Shown here: positions 16,915 through 25,434 of the stretch, piece by piece
Layout: each line of letters begins with the position of its first letter
Position numbering within the stretch: position 1 is the first letter of the stretch
NCBI RefSeq assembly: GCF_001613085.1
Contig: NZ_BDBR01000009.1
Location: forward strand, 124,001-188,000
Reading direction: 5' to 3'
Source of the DNA: Nocardia salmonicida NBRC 13393
GTDB lineage: Bacteria; Actinomycetota; Actinomycetes; Mycobacteriales; Mycobacteriaceae
DNA: 64,000 nucleotides
Program-made: the position numbers and the translations under genes
Notes under the pieces: generated by a model
What the model was told of the DNA's origin: nothing
Seen by the model: the letters and a program-made list of their open reading frames with translations, nothing else
The model's database searches: none

Positions 16915-17817
16915 ATGCTCGGCAACGTGTCATTCCGGCTGAAAGACGTTCCGCTGCTGTCACGTTCCACCATCGACCGGGCCGAGCACGCCCGGCTCGA
17001 TCCCGGCGCCCTGCGCGAAGGGTGGGGCAAAGCCAAGATTCTGCGTATCGACCCGCGCGGGAAAGTGCGGGTCGAGGGCGACAAGATCGTCCTCGACGCG
17101 GCTGCTTCGGTGGCCGCGGAGCCCGGTGACGGGACGGTGTTCCTCGGTGTCGTCGACGGCAGCCACCTGTGGGCGATGCGGGCGACCGACCTCGACGGCA
17201 CGCTGCGGGATCTGCGCACGCTCGGGGCCGTCGACGACTTCACCGCTGAGCTGCTGTCCACCGCGTACGCGCTACTCAACTGGCACGATCGGGCCGGATA
17301 CCACGGCGGCGACGGCACGGCCACCACGTCGGCGCGCGGCGGTTGGTCGCGGCTCACCGCCACGGGGGAGGAAGAATTCCCGCGGATCGACCCCGCGGTG
17401 ATCTGCCTGGTCCACGACGGTGCCGATCGCGTGCTGCTCGCCCGCCAGCAGAGCTGGCCGGAGACGATGTTCTCGCTGCTGGCCGGCTTCGTGGAAGTGG
17501 GCGAATCGCTGGAGCACTGTGTGGAACGGGAGGTCCGCGAGGAGGTGGGCGTCGACCTGCGCGATATCCACTACCTCGGCAGCCAGCCGTGGCCGTTCCC
17601 GCGCTCGCTGATGGTCGGCTTCGCCGCGGTCGGCGACCCCGCCCAGGAACTCGTGTTCTCCGATGGCGAGATCGCCGAAGCGCATTGGTTCACGCGCGAA
17701 GAGGTCCGCGCCGCCTTGCAGGTCGGCGACTGGTCGGCGCGCGAACCCGGCGCACGGCTGCTCGTACCCGGATCCATCTCGATCGCGCGATCGATCATCG
17801 AGTCCTGGGCGGACTGA
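16915..17817 (+). CDS. nudC: NAD(+) diphosphatase NudC
   Basis: 300 residues. The Nudix box starts at G191 (GFVEVGES and the REVREEVG core) and the family-specific SQPWPFPRS lies at 223-231, which marks NADH pyrophosphatases. These hydrolyse NADH/NAD+ to NMN and AMP; mycobacterial NudC also destroys NAD adducts of isoniazid-type drugs. Unlike E. coli NudC there is no four-Cys zinc ribbon before the catalytic domain: the stretch after about residue 120 has His and Gly but no Cys pairs. The ATG at 16915 was used; a GTG 12 bases downstream is an alternative. Confidence 0.9.
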   Translation: MLGNVSFRLKDVPLLSRSTIDRAEHARLDPGALREGWGKAKILRIDPRGKVRVEGDKIVLDAAASVAAEPGDGTVFLGVVDGSHLWAMRATDLDGTLRDLRTLGAVDDFTAELLSTAYALLNWHDRAGYHGGDGTATTSARGGWSRLTATGEEEFPRIDPAVICLVHDGADRVLLARQQSWPETMFSLLAGFVEVGESLEHCVEREVREEVGVDLRDIHYLGSQPWPFPRSLMVGFAAVGDPAQELVFSDGEIAEAHWFTREEVRAALQVGDWSAREPGARLLVPGSISIARSIIESWAD

Positions 17818-17826
17818 CTCGGCGGA

Positions 17827-18087
17827 TCAGGCCTGCTGGGCGGCCAACGCCTGCTTGACCGCGGCCAACGACGGGTTGGTCGCGGTGGACCCGTCGCGGT
17901 ACTTGATCGTCGGCACGACGTGGTTGCCGTTGTTGACGCTGCCGACGAACTCGGCCGACGCGGGATCGTCTTCGATATCGATCACCGTGTAGGTGATGCC
18001 CGCCTCATCGAGCTGGGTCCGCAGGCGTCGGCAATAGCCGCACCAGGTGGTCGAGTACATCGTCAGATCTGCCGTTGCTTCAGTCAC
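17827..18087 (-). CDS. mrx1: Mycoredoxin-1 (glutaredoxin-like)
   Basis: 86 residues with a thioredoxin/glutaredoxin fold and the redox motif WCGYC (Cys16, Cys19), followed by the cis-Pro segment HVVPTIKY and a C-terminal helix. Mycoredoxin reduces protein-mycothiol mixed disulfides in Actinobacteria, which use mycothiol instead of glutathione. It is convergent with nudC and divergent from uvrD2, the same arrangement as Rv3198A in M. tuberculosis. Confidence 0.9.
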   Translation of the reverse strand: MTEATADLTMYSTTWCGYCRRLRTQLDEAGITYTVIDIEDDPASAEFVGSVNNGNHVVPTIKYRDGSTATNPSLAAVKQALAAQQA

Positions 18088-18218
18088 GCGATGTGCAACG
18101 TCGCGACGCGGCTCGGTGTTCCTTGCCCGATCCGGGACCGACGGGTGACGGTGCTCGATCGCGCGATCGTGGCCGTGGGATCGGCGGGCGTCGCGGCAAG
18201 TTGTCGGGGGGCGCTGTC

Positions 18219-20369
18219 ATGATGGTGCGCGTGCCAGCACTCGATCTCACCGCCCTCGACCCGGAACAGGCCGCCGCGGTGCGGGCACCGAGGGGGCCGG
18301 TCTGTGTGCTCGCCGGTGCGGGCACCGGGAAGACCAGGACGATCACGCATCGGATCGCGCACCTGATCGCGGGTGGGCATGTGAAGGCCGACCAGGTGCT
18401 GGCGGTGACCTTCACGGCGCGGGCCGCGGGGGAGATGCGCAATCGGTTGCGCACGATGGGGCTCGGCGGCGACGCCGGACAGGTTCAGGCGCGCACTTTC
18501 CACGCCGCGGCGCTGCGGCAGTTGCGGTATTTCTGGCCGCAGGTGGTGGGGGATGTGCCGTGGCGACTGATCGACAGCAAGTTCCCCATCGTCTCGCAGG
18601 CCGCGCAGCGGGCGGGGCTGCGCGCCTCCACGGAAATGGTGCGTGACCTGCTCAGCGAAATCGAATGGGCCAAGGCCTCGCTGATCGCGCCGGAGGACTA
18701 TCCGGCCGCCGCTGCCCGTCATCATCGTGACGCGCCGGTCGACGTGGCCAAGGTCGCCGAGGTGTACCAGGGCTACGAATCCGCGAAAGCCTCCGCCGAC
18801 GGTCTGCTGCTCGACTTCGACGATCTGCTCCTGCACACCGCGGCCGCGCTCGAGGACTATCCGGCCGTCGCCGACGAGTTCCGCGGTCGCTATCGCAGTT
18901 TCGTCGTCGACGAATACCAGGACGTCACGCCGCTGCAGCAGCGGGTGCTCGACGCGTGGCTGGGTGAACGCGACGACCTCACCGTCGTGGGTGACGCGAA
19001 CCAGACCATCTACTCGTTCACCGGCGCCACCCCGTCCTACCTGCTCGATTTCTCCCGGCGCTTCCCCGACGCCACGGTGGTCCGGCTCGAACGCGACTAC
19101 CGGTCGACTCCCCAGGTGGTGTCGCTGGCCAACCAGGTGATCGGGGCCGCGCGCGGACGCATCGCGGGCACCCGCCTCGCCCTGATCGGTCAGCGGCCCG
19201 CCGGTCCGGAACCGGAGTTCGCCGAGTACGCCGATGCGCAGGCCGAGGCCGTCGCCGTCGCCACACAGATCCAGAAACTGATCGCCGCCGGGACGCCGGC
19301 TTCCGAGATCGCGGTGCTGTACCGGACCAACGCGCTGTCCGAACCGTTCGAACAGGTGCTCGGCGCCCGCGAGATTCCGTTCCAGGTGCGCGGTGGCGAG
19401 GGGTTCTTCCACCGTCAGGAGGTGCGGCAGGCGGTGTCGGCGTTGCGTCAGGTCGACGCGCGCGACGACCTGCCCGATGCGGCGCGCAGTGGATCGTCGC
19501 TGATCACGTTGGTACGGGCCGCGCTGGCGCCGGTCGGTCTCACCGCGGAGGAACCGGCCGGTGCGCAGGCGAAGGAACGGTGGTCCTCGCTGCTGGCACT
19601 GGTGCAGCTCACCGAGGAACTGGTCAGCCACGACGACGAGATGGACCTCACGGCGCTGCTGCGCGAGCTCGCGACCCGTGCCGAGGCCAAGCATCCGCCG
19701 ACCGTCGACGGTGTCACCCTGGCCTCGCTGCACGCGGCGAAGGGCCTGGAATGGGACGCGGTGTTCCTGGCCGGGCTCACCGACGGCACGCTGCCGATCT
19801 TCCACGTGCTCGGCAAGAAGAACACGGCTGTCGACGAAGCGGGACTGGAAGAGGAACGACGGCTGCTCTACGTCGGTGTCACGCGGGCACGCGAACATCT
19901 GAGCCTGTCGTGGACCCAGCGGCGGCTGCAAGCAGGCGGGGACTACCGGCCGGTGACCAGGTCGCGATTCCTCAACGGGCTGATTCCGGACAGTTCCTCG
20001 GCCTCGCGGATCGCCGTCGAGGTCAGGGCCGAGGCCCCACGTCCGCTGTGCCGGGTGTGCCTCAAGCCGTTGATCGGCACTCATGCCACCATGCTCGGCC
20101 GCTGCCGGCGCTGCCCGGGCGAAGTCGACCCCCAGTTGCTCGAGGCGCTGAAGGAATGGCGAGCAGAGAAGGCCGAGGCTCTGCAGCGGCGCGACTTCGT
20201 GGTCTTCACCGACACCACCCTCACCGCCATCGCCGAGCAACTGCCCGCCGACGACGCCGCGCTGGCGGCCATCGCGGGCATCGGTGCGAAGAAGATCGAA
20301 CAGTACGGTGCCGACGTGCTCGCGATCGTCGCATCACGTTTGAAGACAACGGCACAAAACCCCAGGTAG
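18219..20369 (+). CDS. uvrD2: ATP-dependent DNA helicase UvrD2
   Basis: 716 residues, starting [12 protein letters not shown]1 motor with Walker A GAGTGKT at 33-39, DEYQD motif [14 protein letters not shown] motif III and [10 protein letters not shown]. After the motor comes a tetracysteine zinc motif (CRVC ... CRRC) and a C-terminal HRDC domain with [11 protein letters not shown]. This motor-tetracysteine-HRDC order is diagnostic of UvrD2, which is essential in mycobacteria. Two adjacent ATGs at 18219 and 18222 are equally plausible starts; the longer in-frame extension overlaps the mrx1 promoter region. Its stop is directly followed by the whiB7 promoter. Confidence 0.93.
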   Translation: MMVRVPALDLTALDPEQAAAVRAPRGPVCVLAGAGTGKTRTITHRIAHLIAGGHVKADQVLAVTFTARAAGEMRNRLRTMGLGGDAGQVQARTFHAAALRQLRYFWPQVVGDVPWRLIDSKFPIVSQAAQRAGLRASTEMVRDLLSEIEWAKASLIAPEDYPAAAARHHRDAPVDVAKVAEVYQGYESAKASADGLLLDFDDLLLHTAAALEDYPAVADEFRGRYRSFVVDEYQDVTPLQQRVLDAWLGERDDLTVVGDANQTIYSFTGATPSYLLDFSRRFPDATVVRLERDYRSTPQVVSLANQVIGAARGRIAGTRLALIGQRPAGPEPEFAEYADAQAEAVAVATQIQKLIAAGTPASEIAVLYRTNALSEPFEQVLGAREIPFQVRGGEGFFHRQEVRQAVSALRQVDARDDLPDAARSGSSLITLVRAALAPVGLTAEEPAGAQAKERWSSLLALVQLTEELVSHDDEMDLTALLRELATRAEAKHPPTVDGVTLASLHAAKGLEWDAVFLAGLTDGTLPIFHVLGKKNTAVDEAGLEEERRLLYVGVTRAREHLSLSWTQRRLQAGGDYRPVTRSRFLNGLIPDSSSASRIAVEVRAEAPRPLCRVCLKPLIGTHATMLGRCRRCPGEVDPQLLEALKEWRAEKAEALQRRDFVVFTDTTLTAIAEQLPADDAALAAIAGIGAKKIEQYGADVLAIVASRLKTTAQNPR

Positions 20370-20406
20370 AAAATAAGTTGTTCGGTTCTCGATCATTGCC
20401 TATGGT
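20370..20406 (+). promoter_or_regulatory. whiB7 promoter with AT-rich WhiB7 box
   Basis: An AAAATAA tract (20370-20376) lies one base upstream of a -35 TTGTTC (20378-20383), and a -10 TATGGT (20401-20406) follows after 17 bases. WhiB7 is known to activate promoters that have an AT-rich block just upstream of the -35, including its own, so this reads as the autoregulated promoter. It starts at the first base after the uvrD2 stop codon. Expected transcription start about 20413. Confidence 0.7.
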
Positions 20407-20479
20407 GGAGAACACGCACCGAGAGTGATCCCGGTGCGCGGTAATTGTTCACACACGAGTTCAGGAGGGAGGCAGACAC

Positions 20480-20812
20480 ATGAACACGAACACGAACACC
20501 ACGTTCGATGCGATGAGCAATCGCGTCCTGGCGAACGCATTTGTCATGTCCGCCTCCCGGGGGGTCCTCGCTCTGCAGGGGACCGGCCTGTCCGGCGTCG
20601 ATGTCAAAGCTGTGCCGATGACTGTCGTCCATCAGCACACTCCGATTCGTCTCCAGGACAAGCCCAACGTGGGTTGGCAGCCGACCGCTGTTGCGGCACC
20701 GGCAGCAATCGCCGATGAAGCCGGTTACGCACCGGAGTTCATCGGCGCAATCCGCCTCCGCGTCCACCCAGCGACCGTGATCAGGTCTCGACAGAAATGT
20801 CGAACTAGGTAG
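20480..20812 (+). CDS. whiB7 leader ORF, 110 aa, function unknown
   Basis: ATG preceded by a very strong ribosome site (AGGAGGGAGG, 8 bases upstream). The protein begins MNTNTNTTFDAMSNR, has no membrane segment or known domain and ends with a basic tail; the coding character is good up to about codon 98. It lies between the whiB7 promoter and the whiB7 terminator, so its translation is suited to sense ribosome-targeting drugs. Upstream ORFs of whiB7 homologues are generally much shorter, so it could also be a real small protein. The stop codon lies inside a hairpin just upstream of the terminator. Confidence 0.6.
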   Translation: MNTNTNTTFDAMSNRVLANAFVMSASRGVLALQGTGLSGVDVKAVPMTVVHQHTPIRLQDKPNVGWQPTAVAAPAAIADEAGYAPEFIGAIRLRVHPATVIRSRQKCRTR

Positions 20813-20832
20813 GGAACACCTCCCAGACCTCC

Positions 20833-20876
20833 TGGCCACGGATCGCGAGAAGCGAAATCCGTGGCCATCTTTATAT
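20833..20876 (+). terminator. Intrinsic terminator (attenuator) in whiB7 leader
   Basis: Perfect 11-bp stem (TGGCCACGGAT at 20833-20843 with 20857-20867), 13-base loop, then TCTTTATAT. It is 21 bases after the leader ORF stop and 75 bases before the whiB7 start codon, so it would stop transcription before the gene unless anti-termination occurs. Confidence 0.75.
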
Positions 20877-20950
20877 CGGCTCCTCAGCCGTAGGCACCGG
20901 GTTCGCACACCGAACATTCCACCGCTGCAAACGAGCTGAAGGAGAACGAC

Positions 20951-21274
20951 GTGTTCACCGCCCAGGACTGGCCGACGGCCACTACTGACGTGACATGCCG
21001 AACCGTGGCGCAGACCCCTCGCGTCCGTGAGGTCACCAAGACTCTGCCCTGTAGGGGCGGAAACCCGGATCTGTGGTTCGCCGAGAGCCCCACCGATCTC
21101 GAGCAGGCCAAGGAACTGTGCGCGGCCTGCCCGATCCGCAAGGGCTGCCTGACCGCGGCCATCGATCGTGCCGAGCCGTGGGGCGTATGGGGCGGTGAGA
21201 TCTTCGACCAGGGTGTCGTGATCGCCCGCAAGCGCCCCCGCGGTCGCCCGCGCAAGGTCGCGATCATGGCATGA
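20951..21274 (+). CDS. whiB7: Transcriptional regulator WhiB7
   Basis: 107 residues. Iron-sulfur Cys at 34, 57, 60 and 66, the turn motif GVWGG at 78-82, and a C-terminal AT-hook RPRGRPRK (95-102), which is specific to the WhiB7 subfamily. WhiB7 binds SigA and AT-rich DNA upstream of -35 elements to switch on intrinsic antibiotic resistance genes. GTG start with AAGGAG 6 bases before it. A strong terminator follows. Placement between uvrD2 and the ABC1 kinase matches Rv3197A. Confidence 0.95.
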   Translation: MFTAQDWPTATTDVTCRTVAQTPRVREVTKTLPCRGGNPDLWFAESPTDLEQAKELCAACPIRKGCLTAAIDRAEPWGVWGGEIFDQGVVIARKRPRGRPRKVAIMA

Positions 21275-21300
21275 ACCCGGGAAAAGGGTTGTACCGCAAG

Positions 21301-21342
21301 CGAACCGCTCACCTCGTCATGGTGAGCGGTTCGTTTTGCTTT
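21301..21342. terminator. Bidirectional terminator between whiB7 and ABC1 kinase
   Basis: 13-bp perfect stem (21301-21313 with 21321-21333), 7-base loop, followed by TTTTGCTTT on the plus strand. It serves whiB7 and may also serve the convergent kinase gene, whose stop is 5 bases further on. Confidence 0.8.
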
Positions 21343-21346
21343 GTGC

Positions 21347-22699
21347 TTACGAGGCTTGTTCGGCGCGGAAGCCCGGCACCCAGGTCCGTACCAGGTCCAT
21401 GAAGCCGAGTTCCGCGTCGAGTTGGGCCAGGATTCCGACCGAACCACCGAGCACCCGGAAAACGGTGAGGTACTCGGCCGGAAGTTGCAGGGCGCGAGCG
21501 GTTTTCATCTCCGGGCTAGAGAACTCGGACGCCTTGCCCGCCACCCGTTGCATCCACGAGCGGGTGAAGTGGAAGGTGTCGGTGCGAATCGGGTCGCTGA
21601 ACGGGCGCAGGTACGCCTCGATCTCCTCGTGGGTCACCACACGTCCCGGAATGACCCAGCCGTGCTCGTAGAGCAGTTCGGTGAGCGCCGCGTGCTCGTC
21701 GGCGACAGCGAGGGCCAGCATTCGGCCCAGGATCTCCGGGAAGCCGTCCGGCATCGGCGCACAGGCGCCGAAGTCGAGCACGGCCAGGGTGCCGTCGTCG
21801 CGCACCAGGAAATTGCCGGGGTGCGGGTCGCCGTGCAGCAGGCCGACCAGTTCGGGCGAGCTGAAATGGAAGGTCCCCATCAGCTCGGCGATCCGGTTGC
21901 GCTGGGCCAGGGTGCCCTCGGGATCCTCGGCGCCCGCCTTGATCAGTGCCGATACCGGGGTGCCGTCGAGCCATTCGGTGACGATCACCTTCGGGGATCC
22001 GGCCACCACCTTCGGGACCGAGATGGTGGGATGCCCCTCGAACGCGGCCGCGAATCGGCGCTGGTTGGCGGCCTCGATGCGGTAGTCGAGTTCTTCCTCG
22101 GTGCGTTCGGTGATCTCGGCGAGCAGCGGCTTCACATCGGCGCCGGGGATCACCGACGAGAGCAGTCCGGTCATCCGGGACAGCGTCTTGAGGTCGGCGC
22201 GCAGCGCGTCGTCGGCGCCGGGATACTGCACCTTCACCGCCACCGCGCGTCCGTCGGCCCACACCGCGCGGTGCACCTGGCCGATGCTGGCCGAGGCGGC
22301 GGGGGTGTCGTCGAAGGACTCGAAGCGGTCCCGCCATTTGGTGCCCAGCTGCTGGTCGAGCACGCGGTGCACCGTCTCCGCTGCCATCGGCGGCGCCGCG
22401 GCCTGCAGCTTGGTCAGCGCCTCGCGATAGTGCTCACCGAACTCCTCCGGAACGGCGGCCTCCATCACACTCAGCGCCTGCCCGAACTTCATCGCGCCGC
22501 CCTTGAGCTCACCGAGCACGGTGAACAGCTGCTCGGCGGCTTTCTGGTTCAGGTTGGCGTTGATCTGCTTCTTGTCACCACCGACGAGCTTCTTACCGAA
22601 CCCGACAGCGGCTCGTCCGGCGATGCCAAGGGGAATCTTGGCCATCTTGGCATTGCGGCTGGAACTGCGGCGCACGATCTCGGACACGGTACCCATCAT
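21347..22699 (-). CDS. ABC1/UbiB (ADCK) family atypical kinase
   Basis: 450 residues. Family marks: KFGQALS (KxGQ motif of the N-terminal extension), the Ala-rich loop segment ASASIGQVHRA, the VAVKVQYP lysine, catalytic-loop HGDPHPGNF and metal-binding LDFG. These atypical kinases support isoprenoid-quinone or lipid metabolism in other organisms; in mycobacteria the orthologue (Rv3197) sits beside whiB7 and has been linked to drug tolerance. Two ATGs in tandem (22699 and 22696). No membrane helix is obvious at the C-terminus. Confidence 0.85.
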   Translation of the reverse strand: MMGTVSEIVRRSSSRNAKMAKIPLGIAGRAAVGFGKKLVGGDKKQINANLNQKAAEQLFTVLGELKGGAMKFGQALSVMEAAVPEEFGEHYREALTKLQAAAPPMAAETVHRVLDQQLGTKWRDRFESFDDTPAASASIGQVHRAVWADGRAVAVKVQYPGADDALRADLKTLSRMTGLLSSVIPGADVKPLLAEITERTEEELDYRIEAANQRRFAAAFEGHPTISVPKVVAGSPKVIVTEWLDGTPVSALIKAGAEDPEGTLAQRNRIAELMGTFHFSSPELVGLLHGDPHPGNFLVRDDGTLAVLDFGACAPMPDGFPEILGRMLALAVADEHAALTELLYEHGWVIPGRVVTHEEIEAYLRPFSDPIRTDTFHFTRSWMQRVAGKASEFSSPEMKTARALQLPAEYLTVFRVLGGSVGILAQLDAELGFMDLVRTWVPGFRAEQAS

Positions 22700-22757
22700 G
22701 GCCGAACCTGCGGGGTGTGTGCCATAAGAATGCTCACACCGGCCGGTGCGACGCCCG

Positions 22758-23639
22758 TCACCGCGAGGTTCCCGGCGTGCGTGCGGCCATGTTCCGGCAC
22801 CCGCATTCCTGATGCGGCAGCCACGGCCGACGCTGGATCTCATGGGTGTCGAGGTCCAATTCCACGGTGGCGTCGAACGTGCGCGGTTCCCGCCGCGGGG
22901 AACAGGCGATGATCGCCTCGAGTTCGCCGAGCGCCAGCGCGGTCGTCGCCGCGATGCCCGCCGGGGAGGCGTGTCCGGTGCGGCCGAGTAGCTGGGCGGC
23001 CAGGTGCGGCCACTCGACATCGAATCCGGCCCGGGTCAGATCGGCACAGCGTAGGCAGCTGGTCTCGCCGGGCAGGACGAGCGGGCCGACCACGCCGACC
23101 CCGTCGCGGACCCGCACCTGCAGGTGCGGCACCCGGCGCAACATCAGATCCACCGACAGTGCTGGGTCGATCATCAACGCGTCGGTGAGCACCACCAGAT
23201 CGTCCGAGCCGGTGCCGACCGGCGTGTCCGGTCGGTACTCGCGCGAGCGGGTCGGCCGAAAACCCATGCGCCGCAATCCGATCGCCACGGCATCGGAGAG
23301 CGGCCCGAGGCCGTGCACGGTGATGGCGCGGATCTTGCCGAGAGCGGGTTCGGATTCGGGTTCGAGCAGTAGACCCGCACGCTCGATCGCGGCGAGCATG
23401 CCCATGGTGCGGTCGGGACTGATACCGAATTCGCCCGCACGCCAGATGATCTGGGGCCGTGATTGCAAGCCGTCGAGCAGGCGCAGGAAGGCGAGCACGG
23501 TACCGGTGTCGTGATCGGTGGTTTGGAGCAGCAGCGCGCGTTCGGGGTCCCAGCCGAGTTGGACCGTGCCGGACGGGCGAACCAAGGTGGTCACTCGCGG
23601 GTGGAGCATCGGGCCGCGCAGTGGGGAGGTGGTCGTCAT
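22758..23639 (-). CDS. ThiF/cyclodehydratase-like protein (TOMM leader-binding type), Rv3196-like
   Basis: 293 residues. A central Rossmann-like segment (ITVHGLGPLSDAVAIGL, 106-122) and a four-Cys zinc site (C195, C198 in TSCLRC; C279, C281 in ECGC) are as in the E1-like/ocin-ThiF partner proteins of azoline-forming RiPP clusters. There is no YcaO protein or obvious precursor peptide nearby, so it may be a house-keeping relative. It precedes the ABC1 kinase gene on the same strand with a 58-base gap. The N-terminal part carries a winged-helix-like region that binds leader peptides in homologues; this is inference. Confidence 0.65.
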   Translation of the reverse strand: MTTTSPLRGPMLHPRVTTLVRPSGTVQLGWDPERALLLQTTDHDTGTVLAFLRLLDGLQSRPQIIWRAGEFGISPDRTMGMLAAIERAGLLLEPESEPALGKIRAITVHGLGPLSDAVAIGLRRMGFRPTRSREYRPDTPVGTGSDDLVVLTDALMIDPALSVDLMLRRVPHLQVRVRDGVGVVGPLVLPGETSCLRCADLTRAGFDVEWPHLAAQLLGRTGHASPAGIAATTALALGELEAIIACSPRREPRTFDATVELDLDTHEIQRRPWLPHQECGCRNMAARTPGTSR

Positions 23640-23848
23640 GGCTGAAGTATCGGCACTCGGCAGCGGCTCATCGTGCGCCGAAAGTGCAGTTATCCACAGG
23701 GTTTCGGCGTGTCGGTTCGAGAATTACGAATTGTGAACAGCCGATGTACCGCGGGTCGTCACGGCATTTTCCGATGAACGTGCGCCACGCGACCGTGTCG
23801 CGCCACCGAGATCGGAAGATTTCTCCCCGACCTCGGTGGCGGTGCGGA

Positions 23849-25306
23849 TCAGGACTTGCCCGCGCCGGAATCGGGGTCGGCATCGCCCTCGTCGCGCGGG
23901 GTTTCGTCGGACTCGTCTGTCTTGGCTTTGTCGCGATCGGCCGCGTCGCGTTCGCGCGCCTCGGTCTCGGCCAACTGCGCCAGCGGATCGTCGAAAGCGC
24001 CTGTGCCGCCGCCGATAATGGAGTCGATGAAACCGGCGGGCGAGTCGAGATCGGTGGAATCGGGCAGCAGATCGGGGTGTTCCCACACCTTGTCGCGCCG
24101 CTCCATCCCCGCATCGGTGGTCAGCCGCCGCCACAGCGCGGAAGCCTCACGAACCTTGCGCGGACGCAACTCCAGTCCGACAAGCGTCGCGAACGTCTGC
24201 TCGGCGGGCCCACCCGTCGCCCGGCGGCGACGCAGCGTCTCCGACAGCGCGCCCGCGCCCGGCAGGCGCTCACCCACCGCATCGGTGACCACGACATCGA
24301 CCCAGCCCTCGATCAGCGCCAGCAGGGTCTCGAGTCGCTCCAGCGCCTGCTTCTGCTCCGGCGTGGTCTGCGGCTCGAACGTGCCCTGGGAGAGCAGTTC
24401 CTCCAGCTTGGACGGGTCGCTCAGCGACATCGGGTCGATGCCCTGCGCGGCTTCCTCGATCGCGGAGAAGTCCATCTTGATACCGCGCGCGTAGTCCTCG
24501 ACGGCACCGAGCACTTGCTGACGCAGCCACGGCACATGTGCGAAAAGTCGCTGGTGGGCGGCCTCGCGTGCCGCCAGGAAGACGATGATCTCGCTCTCGG
24601 GCTGCTCGAGCCCCTCGCTGAACGCCGCGATCGCGGTCGGCAGCAGCGCCGCGGTACCGGCCGGGCCGAGCGGCAGTCCGATATCGGTGGAGGTCAGCAC
24701 CTCCTTGGCCAGCTGGCCGAGCGCCTGACCGAGCTGGGAACCGAACGCCAGCCCGCCCATCTGGCCGAGCATGCCGACCATCGGCCCGGCGAACTGCTTG
24801 GCCTCCTCGGGCAACTGCGCGGTCCACATGCCCGAGATCTGCTCTGCCACCGGGTCGCACAGGCGCTTCCAGGTGGGCAGGGTCTCTTCGATCCAGTCGT
24901 TCGGGGTCCACGTGACCGTCTTGGTGGCGCCCGCGGGCAGCACGGTGGCGCCGTCGAGCCACAGCTCGGCCAGGTGCGCCGCGTCGGTCACCGCGGTGGT
25001 GGTGCCAGCGGCGATCGGAGCGATGGTGGAGCCGAGCTGCTGGCGGGCCAGGCGCTTGGCGACGTCGTAGTTGACCGGGCCGGACTGCGCGCCGCCGGGA
25101 CCCATGCCCTGGCCCATGCCGCTGATCATCTGCCCGAGCTGGCTCAGCATCTGGCCCAGCTGCGACGGATCGAAGCCGCCCGCGCCGCCGACGCCGCCCG
25201 CTCCGAACCCGAACGGATCGTTTCCGCCAGGTCCGTTGCCCTCGTCGCGACGCTTGCCGGAATCGTCGTCGTCGCCGGTCGAGAAGCCGAAGGGGAGATC
25301 GCTCAT
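23849..25306 (-). CDS. Zinc-dependent metalloprotease-like protein, DUF2342 (zincin) family
   Basis: 485 residues starting MSDLPFGFSTG. An N-terminal Gly/Met-rich tract (to about 75) precedes the zincin-like domain, which carries REAAHQRLF at 247-255 in the place of an HExxH helix. The C-terminal 50 residues are acidic and disordered. DUF2342 proteins are conserved in Actinobacteria, have a zincin fold by structure prediction and are of unknown substrate. ATG 25306 was preferred because the upstream extension runs into the divergent promoter of the PDZ protease. Same neighbourhood as Rv3195. Confidence 0.8.
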   Translation of the reverse strand: MSDLPFGFSTGDDDDSGKRRDEGNGPGGNDPFGFGAGGVGGAGGFDPSQLGQMLSQLGQMISGMGQGMGPGGAQSGPVNYDVAKRLARQQLGSTIAPIAAGTTTAVTDAAHLAELWLDGATVLPAGATKTVTWTPNDWIEETLPTWKRLCDPVAEQISGMWTAQLPEEAKQFAGPMVGMLGQMGGLAFGSQLGQALGQLAKEVLTSTDIGLPLGPAGTAALLPTAIAAFSEGLEQPESEIIVFLAAREAAHQRLFAHVPWLRQQVLGAVEDYARGIKMDFSAIEEAAQGIDPMSLSDPSKLEELLSQGTFEPQTTPEQKQALERLETLLALIEGWVDVVVTDAVGERLPGAGALSETLRRRRATGGPAEQTFATLVGLELRPRKVREASALWRRLTTDAGMERRDKVWEHPDLLPDSTDLDSPAGFIDSIIGGGTGAFDDPLAQLAETEARERDAADRDKAKTDESDETPRDEGDADPDSGAGKS

Positions 25307-25421
25307 ACCTCTTACGTTACGCGGGACCCCCGGGCCCACGGTGTTCGCGCATCGCGAAATCGCGCGACAACGGCCACGCCGCAAAAGCGTGCCACTACCG
25401 TCGGTCCCGGGCGCTGATCAC

Positions 25422-25427
25422 TACTGT
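25422..25427 (+). promoter_or_regulatory. -10 element for a leaderless protease mRNA
   Basis: TACTGT lies 7 bases before the GTG at 25435 and there is no Shine-Dalgarno sequence, the arrangement of leaderless transcripts that are common in Actinobacteria. No clear -35. Confidence 0.4.
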
Positions 25428-25434
25428 GGTCCGA

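Larger units (their letters stand above)
20413..20950 (+). promoter_or_regulatory. whiB7 5' leader with upstream ORF and attenuator
   Basis: About 540 bases of leader precede the whiB7 GTG. It contains a 110-codon upstream ORF, a 6-bp hairpin with a GAAA tetraloop in the last codons of that ORF (20788-20803), a second hairpin whose 5' arm includes the ORF stop (20807-20815 with 20821-20830), and an intrinsic terminator (20833-20876). In Mycobacterium and Streptomyces, whiB7/wblC is controlled by ribosome-dependent attenuation over an upstream ORF, and this layout fits that model. The exact antiterminator pairing was not identified. Confidence 0.65.

Noticed and set aside
22758..23639. A complete azole-forming RiPP cluster
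   Set aside because: Only the ThiF/cyclodehydratase-like protein is present; no YcaO, dehydrogenase or precursor peptide gene was found nearby.
23459..25417. 652-codon plus-strand open frame opposite the DUF2342 gene
   Set aside because: Shadow frame rich in Arg/Gly/Gln; the opposite strand encodes a recognised family.
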